DNA of 64,000 bases from Maratus speciosus (taxonomy: Eukaryota; Arthropoda; Arachnida; Araneae; Salticidae), in the NCBI GenBank assembly GCA_963932465.1, contig OZ010799.1, positions 281,424,583-281,488,582 of the forward strand, read 5' to 3'. Made by a program: the position numbers and the translations under genes. How positions within the stretch are numbered: position 1 is the stretch's first letter; the number at the start of each line of letters is the position of its first letter. Of this stretch, positions 54,253 through 64,000 are shown piece by piece. The notes below the pieces were generated by a model. The model was given only the letters and a program-made list of their open reading frames with translations. It was not told the origin of the DNA and made no database searches.

Positions 54253-55143
54253 GACTAGAAAATCAGAGTTCTAACTTTTTACGGCTGCTCTTTCATCTTC
54301 ACCTAACACCTCATTTATAATGGCTGTTTTATAATAATAGAAGCCACCAGTCCATTAGAGAGAGAGAGAGAAAAAAATGAAATAATGGAAATGCCGGGGG
54401 GGGGCACACTCGTCCCCTATTTATCTTATAATAATTTTCTTGTGCATAAATGCATGGATTGTGAATTCTAAAAAAAAGTGTTTCTGAACTTTTGTGGCCA
54501 ATCTTATATCTGGATTAATCTTATATCTTAAGTTATGGGCATCCGTATTACAGTGTAGTTGCTCTCGGCCCGAAGCATGTTGTGATTTTGCTCTCACTTT
54601 GAAAATTTTTTTAAAGTACCCTAACGAAAGGGGGCGGGGGGTCCAGACTCCCCCTCCCCCACTTTAAACATTCCTCTACCTGAAACAATCAAAGATTTCG
54701 ACTTTACAATAATTTAAAGTCATGTCGTGCTTCATTTTAAAAATGATGTTTTCAGCCCCACCGCCATGTTGTGTTATCACTTTGTGGATTTATTTTTATA
54801 ATAATAACAGCTGATAACTGAGGGTTACTGTATATTTCATTTTTAAAATGACGTTTAGAATATTTTTGTTGATGTTCAGAGGGGATTTATGAACTCCGAG
54901 CCTCCCTTGAATTTGCCATTGTATATTACGTAGTTCAATATTACATATTTTAAATTTTAGATAGAAAAAGATTCATATATTTCATTCAAAGTCTTGAAAT
55001 AATATTTCAATATTTACTATATTCCTTAAGACTATTAATTACATATTATTAACATATGCAAAGCACATATGGGAGTTAAAATTTTTTAAGTTGTTGATGG
55101 TTTGATACTGAAATGAAAAGAAATGATCCATGACCAGTGGACC

Positions 55144-55146
<3 letters not shown>

Positions 55147-55187
<41 letters not shown>

Positions 55188-55217
55188 ATTAAAAAATTAT
55201 TAAAAAATTATTTTTTA

Positions 55218-55249
<32 letters not shown>

Positions 55250-55301
55250 CAGTGAATTGTTAGTGAATTGTCAGTGAATTGTCAGTGAATTGTCTGCATA
55301 G

Positions 55302-55385
<84 letters not shown>

Positions 55386-55405
55386 CTATGCAGACAATTC
55401 ACGGA
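55147..55405. repeat. poly(A)/poly(T) foldback cluster (right arm)
   Basis: Mirror of 49,742-50,021 with different homopolymer lengths and a changed A/T spacer (AAGAAATTT). Confidence 0.9.
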
Positions 55406-55412
55406 CGCAAGC

Positions 55413-55448
55413 TATATAAATGGAACTTTTTCCGTCTTCCGTGTCACT
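55413..55448 (+). promoter_or_regulatory. TATA box plus initiator-like element
   Basis: TATATAAA followed 33 bp later by the A of TCACT, close to metazoan core-promoter spacing, and 12 bp before an ATG. The mirror copy lies at 49,706-49,741 on the minus strand. No experimental support. Confidence 0.35.
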
Positions 55449-55459
55449 CGTACTTGTGA

Positions 55460-55720
55460 ATGGTTCAAGTTAGTCTCTCCATCGACAGTCTAAATAACTA
55501 CTGCAGTGAAAGTGGGGGCACCTGCCCCGCGCAAAGAAAAACCGTGCCTGTGGAAGTGTGTGCTGTTCTCTCGATCTCATGCAAGGCAAAGTGGGGGCAC
55601 CTGCCCCTCGCAAAAAAAATCCGTGCCTGTGGAAGTGTGTGCTGTTCTATTCCCGACAACAGATGTGCTACGAATGTTGCAATGAAAGGTAATTCTTATT
55701 TTTTTTTAAACATTTTCTAA
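55460..55720 (+). CDS. hypothetical repeat ORF, two-unit mirror copy (low confidence)
   Basis: Right-arm partner of the 49.3-49.7 kb frame. The first 41 residues are the same, but only two 78-bp units are present, and the frame leaves the repeat differently, giving 86 codons (ending VAMKGNSYFFLNIF). TATATAAA at 55,413-55,420, TCACT at 55,444-55,448, ATG at 55,460 and AAAG|GTAATT at 55,685-55,694 are all kept. If the donor is used, the frame ends at 55,688 and the printed C-terminus is intron. Reading frame choice is uncertain. Confidence 0.3.
   Translation: MVQVSLSIDSLNNYCSESGGTCPAQRKTVPVEVCAVLSISCKAKWGHLPLAKKIRACGSVCCSIPDNRCATNVAMKGNSYFFLNIF
55494..55647 (+). repeat. 78-bp tandem array, two copies (right arm)
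   Basis: Contracted partner of the left-arm array. Confidence 0.95.
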
Positions 55721-56440
55721 ACTATTTTTGATTAAGTGGACGATAGTTTTTAAAATTGTTTTGAATAACATTTAACTATTTTTATATGTCAACTGAAGTA
55801 AATTATATATAAACAAGTAATAAAAAAATCATGCGTGAAGCATAGATTATGAAACACTTTCCAACAGATTTAGAATAATGTAACAAAACTACACCGTTTA
55901 AAAAATTAAAATATTACATCTAATTCAACCCTATGGAAACGCATAATACATTTCAGAGCCCAATTTCAGCTGTTCCCATCCTCAATCGGAAAATTATGCG
56001 AATTGCAGCCCTGTATAGGATTTATAAATTTGAATCTATTAGCTACATGCAAGCCAAAATTTAGTTCACTTAAGAGCTACTTATACTTTAGTTAAAAATG
56101 TACCCTCAGCAATTTCCTCTCATAAGGAGAACGGTACATGGATACTTTTATACAGCCCTGTATTTGAGGTACGGAATTTATATATAACGGGTAAGATGCA
56201 AAAAATTAATTAAATTTAAAAACGCACACCGAATTTTAAACCGTGCGCTCCAACATTTATTACTTAAAGACGGTACTGTACTGTAACCGATTTCTTATAC
56301 GTGTCCCTGTAAATGAATAAAAAATGCTATGAATGTCCTGTTCTAATGTGATTGTAGTGAAATACAGTGATTTATATTATTAATTTTATTAATTATTATA
56401 TTTTATCAATTTTATTAATTTATTATATACAGTGATTTAA

Positions 56441-56979
56441 TGAAATACTTTTGAGCGCCCCCTGTAAATGAACGGTGAATCCTACCTACTGCATGTACAA
56501 TACCAAACATGCTTTGGTGATCCCAAATAACCCCTATCAGTTTCAGAAAAATCCGAGACGGCACCCCCATATACCCTAATGTAACGGAATACTTTTGAGC
56601 GCCTCCTGTAAATGAACGGTGAATCCTACCTACTGCATGTACAATACCAAACATGTTTTGGTGACCCTAAATAACCCCTATCAGTTTCAGAAAAATCCGA
56701 GACGGCACCCCCATATACCCTAATGTAACGGAATACTTTTGAGCGCCTCCTGTAAAGGAACGGTGAATCCTACCTACTGCATGTACAATACCAAACATGC
56801 TTTGGTGACCCTTCAGTTTCAGAAAAATCCGAGTATATTTACGGCACCCCCATATACCCTAATGTAACGGAATACTTTTGAGCGCCCCCTGTAAATGAAC
56901 GGTGAATCCTACCTACTGCATGTACAATACCAAACATGCTTTGGTGATCCCAAATAACCCCTATCAGTTTCAGAAAAAT
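56441..56979 (-). repeat. ~142-bp tandem array (right arm mirror)
   Basis: Mirror of 48,020-48,558 with the same four units; one difference (TTACATTAG against TTATATTAG near 48,133). Confidence 0.95.
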
Positions 56980-57953
56980 CCAAACATATTTAAGGGAGTT
57001 AGAGCGTGAGCAGACGGCCAGACAAACCGAATGCATAAACACTTTTCAACTTTTTTTTTAACAAAATACTTTGTAATTTCTAACCAGAAAGTTTTCTGTA
57101 AAAGCTATTCTGTGATGAATGTAAAATATATTATTGAAGGAAAAAGATTCTGTAAAATAGTGAAACCGGTAAACATTGTTATTATTTATTTTTGTATGAT
57201 CACCACCCACAATGTTTAAATTTAGTGAAAATCGTTCGCAAAGTTTATATATTTTTAAATAATTAAGAATTGTATAAATATACATGTTTTGAAAAAAAAT
57301 CGATATGATTTGATTGCCGGATCTCACTTTTCCGGAATCCTCAACACTTTACTAAATCCGAACTTCAGATTTTTTCGAACTTTGGGTATATTGCTTTTCC
57401 AATAAAAAGGAAAAAAAAATTCACTACATAAAAAGGCAAAATATGACGTTCATGTATTAAGAATTGCATATACAACTATTAATACTAAATTAAAAAATCA
57501 TTTTAGTTAAATATATCCTAACAAAATAAAAAGGTAAAACGAAAACATTTATTTAAAGCTGTTCTCAAATCCAAAAGGGCAACTTTATGGCATAAGTTTT
57601 AATTTAGTTTTGTTCGGAGATGCATGAAACTAGCAGGTGTTGTTGTTCAGAAACTATGTAATTGAACTGTGTTTTCCGCTTTTTGCAAACGCAATAGATA
57701 GTGTCAAAGTGGGAGTTTTGAACCCACACGAAAGAAGAATACCATACAAGGAAGGGTGAAAAACGTCTTTGTCACGTGATCAAAATCGCTTATAACTCAA
57801 TAGGTAATTTATTTTATTGAAAAACAAAATGGAAAAACGCAGATCGATCGCTTCCATAGTCAAGCTTCCCAACGTTTTGCGCTTGTTGAGCAGAGCAGCT
57901 GAGAAAGGCAAAATATGACGTTCATGTATTAAAAATTGCATATAACAACTATT

Positions 57954-59199
57954 TTAAGCTTTTTTTTTTTTCTGATGACCTAATTACGTTGAAGACTTGA
58001 AATTTTTGCATACTTATAGCTGAACACCACACATCAAACGACAAATCGTTATATATTATATATTCATATAAATATAAATATTATAATGTACTTTGACAAA
58101 AATCTTATATTTAACCCTCTCGGTTCCAACTTGTGTATTTTAAGTTTTTTTTCTAACTGAGCCCCTAATTACGTTGAAGACTTGAAACTTTGCATACTTA
58201 TAGCTGAACACCTCACATTAAACGACAAATTAGTCAATTTTGAAAAAGTCTTATATTTAACCCTTCGAGCTCCAACTTGTGTATTTTAAGCTTTATTTTT
58301 CTAACTGAGCCCCTAATTACGTTGAAGACTTGAAACTTTGCATACTTATAGCTGAACACCTCACATCAAACGACAAATTAGTCAATTTTGAAAAAGTCTT
58401 CTATTTAACCCTTCGGGCTCCAACTTGTGTATTTTAAGCTTTTTTTTTTTCTAACTGAGCCCCTAATTACGTTGAAGACTTGAAATTTTGCATACTTATA
58501 GCTGAACACCTCACATCAAACGACAAATTAGTCAATTTTGAAAAAGTCTTCTATTTAACCCTTCGGTCCCCAACTTGTGTGTATTTTAAGCTTTATTTTT
58601 CTAACTGAGCCCCTAATTACGTTGAAGGCTTGAAACTTTGCATACTCATAGCTGAACACCTCACATCAAACGACAAATTAGTCAATTTTGAAAAAGTCTT
58701 CTATTTAACCCTTCGAGCTCCAACTTGTGTATTTTAAGCTTTATTTTTCTAACTGAGCCCCTAATTACGTTGAAGACTTGAAATTTTGGTTACTTATAGC
58801 TGAACACCTCACATCAAACGACAAATTAGTCAATTTTGAAAAAGTCTTATATTTAACCCTTTGGGCTCCAACTTGTGTGTATTTTAAGCTTTTAACTGAG
58901 CCCCTAATTACGTTGAAGACTTGAAATTTTGCATACTTATAGCTGAATACCTCACATCAAACGACAAATTAGTCAATTTTGAGAAAGTCTTCTATTTAAC
59001 CCTTCGGGCTCCAACTTGTGTATTTTAAGCTTTTTTTTCTAACTGAGCCCCTAATTAAGTTGAAGACTTGAAATTTTGGTTACTTATAGCTGAAAACCTC
59101 ACATCAAACGACAAATCATACAATTTTGAGAAAGTCTTATATTTAACCCTCTGGGCTCCAATTTGTGTGTATTTTAAGCTTTAAAGCAGATTTCGCAAA
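57954..59199 (-). repeat. ~147-bp tandem array (right arm mirror)
   Basis: Mirror of 45,800-47,045, with the same eight units and single-base changes (for example near 58,568). Confidence 0.95.
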
Positions 59200-59380
59200 A
59201 GGATTAAAGTGTTTTAAAAGAAATATTAAACGGAACCCTCTGTGCAATCTGTGATCCCACTTACCCGCTTGTTTTGCAAACGCAACAGATCTGTCAGAAA
59301 ATAGTATCAAAGTGAGTGTTTTGAACCAAACTCCGGCGCGAAAGAAAAATAATCACACGCAAGAAAGGGTGGAAAACGTC

Positions 59381-61237
59381 TTTGTCACGTGAACAAAAGC
59401 GCTTTAGCTCAATAGGTAATTTATCAAAAATAATGGAAAACACAGTTCGATTCCAAATCGCTTCCACTTTCCAATTTTATGACTTTCCGTTAAAAAACTG
59501 AATGTCACGCGATCAAAAGCGCTTATAAGCTCAATAGGTGCTTTATCAAAAAAAAAGAAATAATGGAAAACACAGTTCGATTCCACCTTCCAATCCAATT
59601 TTATGACTTTCCGTTAAAAAACTGAATGTCACGTGATCAAAAGCGCTTATAAGCTCAATAGGTGCTTTATCAAAAAAAAGAAATAATGGAAAACACAGTT
59701 CGATTCCACCTTCCAATTTTATGACTTTCCGTTAAAAAACTGAATGTCACGTGATCGGTGCTTTATCAAAAAAAAGAAATAATGGAAAACACAGTTCGAT
59801 TCCACCTTCCAATTTTATGACTTTCCGTTAAAAAACTGAATGTCACGTGATCAAAAGCGCTCATAAGCTCAATAGGTGCTTTATCAAAAAAAAGAAATAA
59901 TGGAAAACACAGTTCGATTCCACCTTCCAATTTTATGACTTTCCGTTAAAAAACTGAATGTCACGTGATCAAAAGCGCTCATAAGCTCAATAGGTAATTT
60001 ATCAAAAAAGAAATAATGGAACACACAGTTCGATTCCACCTTCCAATTTTATGACTTTCCGTTAAAAAACTGAATGTCACGTGATCAAAAGCGCTTATAA
60101 GCTCAATAGGTAATTTATCAAAAAAAAAGAAATAATGGAACACACAGTTCGATTCCAGCTTCCAATTTTATGACTTTCCGTTAAAAAACTGAATGTCACG
60201 TGATCAAAAGCGCTTATAAGCTCAATAGGTAATTTATCAAAAAAAAGAAATAATGGAACACACAGTTCGATTCCACCTTCCAATTTTATGACTTTCCGTT
60301 AAAAAACTGAATGTCACGTGATCAAAAGCGCTCATAAGCTCAATAGGTAATTTATCGAAAAAAATTAATGGAACACACAGTTCGATTCCACCTTCCAATT
60401 TTATGGTTTTCCGTTAAAAAACTGAATGTCACGTGATCAAAAGCGCTTATAAGCTCAATAGGTAATTTATCAAAAATAATGGAAAACACAGTTCGATTCC
60501 AGCTTCCACTTTTATGACTTTCCGTTAAAAAAATGAATGTCACGTGATCAAAAGCGCTTATAAGCTCAATAGGTCATTTATCAAAAATAATGGAAAACAC
60601 AGTTCGATTCCAAATCGCCTTCCACTTTTATGACTTTCCGTTAAAAAATGAATGTCACGTGATCAAAAGCGCTTATAAGCTCAATAGGTCATTTATCAAA
60701 AATAATGGAAAACACAGTTCGATTCCAGCTTCCACTTTTATGACTTTCCGTTAAAAAAATGAATGTCACGTGATCAAAAGCGCTTATAAGCTCAATAGGT
60801 CATTTATCAAAAATAATGGAAAACACAGTTCGATTCCAAATCGCCTTCCACTTTTATGACTTTCCGTTAAAAAATGAATGTCACGCGATCAAAAGCGCTT
60901 ATAAGCTCAATAGGTCATTTATCAAAAATAATGGAAAACACAGTTCGATTCCAAATCGCCTTCCACTTTTATGACTTTCCGTTAAAAAATGAATGTCACG
61001 CGATCAAAAGCGCTTATAAGCTCAATAGGTGCTTTATCAAAAAAGAAATAATGAAAAACACAGTTCGATTCCAAATCGCCTTCCACTTTTATGACTTTCC
61101 GTTAAAAAATGAATGTCACGCGATCAAAAGCGCTTATAAGCTCAATAGGTGCTTTATCAAAAAAGAAATAATGAAAAACACAGTTCGATTCCAAATCGCC
61201 TTCCACTTTTATGACTTTCCGTTAAAAAAAATGAATG
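59381..61237 (-). repeat. ~117-bp tandem array (right arm mirror)
   Basis: Mirror of the left array. One unit near 59,755 has lost about 22 bp after GATC, and CAATC is doubled near 59,593; otherwise the unit order and variants are the same. Confidence 0.95.
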
Positions 61238-61433
61238 TGTCAAAACGTTTTTGCGCTTGTTGAGCAGACCTTTTCAGAATTGATGGATTATTGAATTTAA
61301 AAGAACTCTTTTTATTACTCTGTAAGTCATTGCGCGCGCATGATATTTTGAGAACATATGTATGGATTTCTATAAAATTTTAAATAGATGGCTCGTTTAA
61401 AATGACCTACTTTTAATTATTTGCTATGGTAAG

Positions 61434-61577
61434 CAGAGCTGCCAAGTCTCCGGCCTTTTAGATACAAGTATTTTAAGACAGAAAATGTTGTTTTATTTAA
61501 TTAGAACAATTGGGCGATTTAAAGGAACAACATTTTCTCTAAAATAATAGTGGTGTGCCGGAGACTTGACAACTCTG
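61434..61577. mobile_element. hAT-like MITE, 144 bp (right arm mirror)
   Basis: Mirror of 43,405-43,548, inside the mirror of the diverged foldback. Confidence 0.75.
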
Positions 61578-62501
61578 GGTAAGATTTTTTGTTATGATTA
61601 TTGTTATTCAATAAAAAAGAAAAAAAGTTGATTTTTTTTTTCCCACAATAAAGAAATTCTTTGAAGATCTGTTCAGTTTCTAATAGTAGTATATTAAAAG
61701 GCAAAATCTGTTTTATCAAATGTTCATGTTTATACTTAGACAGGCATTAAAAATACACTCATTCACACTTTGGATGTTTTGATTGATATTCAGTGAGAGA
61801 CCCCTTCATAAAAACTATTTTTAATGGATTAAGGTTTTTGAAATGTTTTAAATTCAATTGTTTTGAAATTTAATACAGTTATAATTTAAGCAATCATTGC
61901 GAAAATTTTCTTGATTTCATTAAACAATACGCAAACGAGTAATGAATTAAATAATATATTAATTAGTAATACACATTAAAAATACTCCATACCCGCAAAT
62001 GAGTAATGAATTAAATAATATATTAATGAGTAATACACATTAAAAATACTCCCAGACACTATAACTTTATAATAGTATATCAAAAACTGGTATCTCTATG
62101 TTTTAATTTCTACAGGAACTTTGTCGTGTCTTGAAGGAATTTTTTAATTTTAAGTATCTAATATAATATTTTGGCTGAAATGTATTTTCTCTCTATTCTT
62201 TAAATGTGACACTCATGGATCGGGACAAGAAATGTTGATTGTTCCAATCCAAAGCCTTTTCAGCTTATATTATCTCGAGTCTTTGAAATTTCATGCAACT
62301 TTTTTGAAAATGTTATTAAAAATTGTTTTTTGTTTTTAAAATGTCGTTTTCCATTCTCATTGCAGCGCTCCAGATTCCTTCGTATGAAAACAAAGATTTG
62401 AGAAGAGTTCCTTTGTGTGTTCCACCTCCAGTCGATGTGTGCCATTGCCGTGTGCCTTTTAGGTGTTCCACCTCCAGTGCTCCCAGACCACAAGAGTCCG
62501 A

Positions 62502-64000
62502 GACTCGGGAGGGCCGCTTGAATCCGGGCTAGAGTCGCTTCGAGTGCCGAGGGCTACCCCCCCCTCCCCGTGTATGGCAACATCCCCCACCTCATGCATA
62601 TATAGTGAAGCTATCTATATATCGCATTTTTTTATAAATGCCCTCCCTTTATTTCCAGTTGCCGGGGTCATAAACTGCGGGGGAGCCGCTCGAATCCGGG
62701 CTGGATTCGTCCGAGTGCCGAGGGCCACTCCCCCCCTCCTCTTGGGGCGGCTCGATTCTGTTTTTCTCGTGTACCCTCTCTCGCCCCCCTCCCCGGTGAC
62801 TGTTGGGCCCGTTCTCGACTGCGGACTTCCCTGAGGCTACCGAACGAGTTTTGTTCTCTCGACGGGGTCTTTAGAGGTCTCTGGCAAGGAACCCCTTATC
62901 CGGGTTACCCGGGACACTGGAGCGGAAAAGGATTCAACCCTTCTTCTAGTTCCAGACTAGGCATAGCGCCTAAACGGTACCCGATGATACGGAGACTTTG
63001 ATAGATGCTCGGTGCCTTGCATGGACATTGCTTGTGTGTGTGGTGTCTGGGGCCCTGTCAGAGAGCAACGACTCCCCCCCTTCTATGGGGGGTGACAGGC
63101 GTGGAGACGCGCCTTTTCGGTGGAAGAGGCTTCCCGCTCATGCATGCTTTTGTTGCACTGCGGTCCAGGAGCGTGAATGGGCGGGAGGTGCCACGGCTGG
63201 GGAAGGGTGAGGTTTAACAAATCTGCGGCAAGTGGTCCAAAGGTGCTCACCCCCCCCTAGTGGGGCCCTGGGCCTTGTATGGAGTGGGAGAACCTCCGTG
63301 GTGTAAAGAGTCGCTTGACCCCTTTCGGCGGTTCGCAGGAGGAAAGGACGGGCCACGGTCGCTGGATAGAGAGAGAGGGGAAAAAGAAGATGGAAGGGAG
63401 CCCCGGGGGGCATTGGAGGGATCGAGAGTTTCATTAGAGACAGGGGGCCGCTCGAATCCGAGCTGGAGTCGCTCGGAGGGCCCACCCCCCTCCCCGACAC
63501 CTGCATATATAGTAAAGAGATCTATATATTGCATTTTCATTTGTACCGGTTGTCCGGGGTGGGGAAGGTCTTCCGGGCTTGATTCGCTCCGAGTGCCGAG
63601 GGCCACCCGCCCTCCTCTCGCCCAAAAAAAAACCCATCTCGCTCTCCTCCCACCACGAGCGGGGTCCGAGCGGGGTCGCTTGAATCCGAGCTCGAGTCGC
63701 TTCGAGTGACGAGGGCCACCGAATTCCCCCCTCAGGGGCGGGGCTGCTCGAATCCGGGGCTAGATTCGCTCGAGTGCCGAGGACCACCGGACATACTCCC
63801 CCTCTCCGTGTGTGGCATCTGAAAAAAAGGTAGGTGACGGAAAGTCTTGGAACCAAGGGGGAGGGTCCCGAGCTCGAGTCGCTTCGAGTGCCGAGGGCCA
63901 CCGAATCCCCCCCCCGCTCCCTGGCGCCGGGGAGGGGGGGGGTCAGAAAAACTTGGGGCCGCTCGAATCCGGGCTGGATTCGCTCGAGACCACCCCCCCC
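62502..64000 (-). repeat. GC-rich block (right arm mirror)
   Basis: Mirror of 40,982-42,480, with the same palindromic motifs in reverse order and only a few substitutions. Confidence 0.75.

Larger units (their letters stand above)
53282..54585 (-). repeat. tandem duplication (right arm mirror)
   Basis: Mirror of 50,581-51,882, with both units and both SINEs. Confidence 0.95.
53225..64000 (-). repeat. right arm of giant palindrome (cut by window end)
   Basis: Mirror of 40,982-51,939. Differences seen: two 78-bp units fewer (near 55,500-55,650), a 22-bp loss near 59,755 and a 5-bp gain near 59,593, homopolymer length changes (55,147-55,382), and single changes such as near 58,568, 63,356 and 63,412. 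Confidence 0.97.

Overview
This looks like an animal genome, probably an arthropod and perhaps an arachnid. It is very AT-rich, with arthropod-style DNA transposons (Tc1, pogo/Tigger, hAT, TTAA-target elements), Helitron ends, Penelope-like retroelement pieces with GIY-YIG endonuclease, a tRNA-derived SINE, and many minisatellites. The taxon is a guess. I find no host protein-coding gene that I can defend. Nearly all open frames are short chance frames or frames running through tandem repeats. The only recognisable proteins are decayed Tc1 and Tigger transposases and two Penelope endonuclease fragments.

Layout: (1) 0.4-2.5 kb: a ~150-bp tandem array and a Tc1 transposase remnant. (2) 3.3-6.7 kb: a non-autonomous Helitron filled with ~300-bp tandem units, with a TTAA-target element inserted. 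(3) 6.7-15.5 kb: a candidate Tigger element (matching ends, C-terminal transposase on the minus strand) split by later insertions. These are a 2.9-kb TA-target element that holds a head-to-head Penelope pair and a hAT MITE, a ~1-kb LTR-like repeat, a 1.56-kb pogo-type element with a TTAA foldback inside it, and an element built of 173-bp repeats. (4) 15.5-38.6 kb: AT-rich DNA with many small inverted-repeat elements, a SINE with clear target duplication, Helitron 3' ends, a second ~1-kb LTR-like copy, and a 1-kb TA-target element holding two hAT MITEs. (5) 38.9-40.9 kb: minisatellites and SINE fragments. (6) 40.98 kb to the window end: a giant near-perfect palindrome.

The palindrome is the main feature. 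Its arms (at least 10.8-11 kb each; the outer end is cut by the window) flank a 1285-bp unique loop at 51,940-53,224. From the outside inward each arm holds a GC-rich block with a recurring palindromic motif, a ~117-bp array with a CACGTG core, a ~147-bp array, a ~142-bp array, a 78-bp in-frame array inside a promoter-like unit, poly(A)/poly(T) foldbacks, and a 642-bp tandem duplication in which a foldback element is interrupted by a SINE. The arms differ by a few substitutions, a 17-bp net indel and two units of the 78-bp array. It could be a real palindrome kept similar by gene conversion, a recent inverted duplication, or an assembly join; the sequence alone does not decide.
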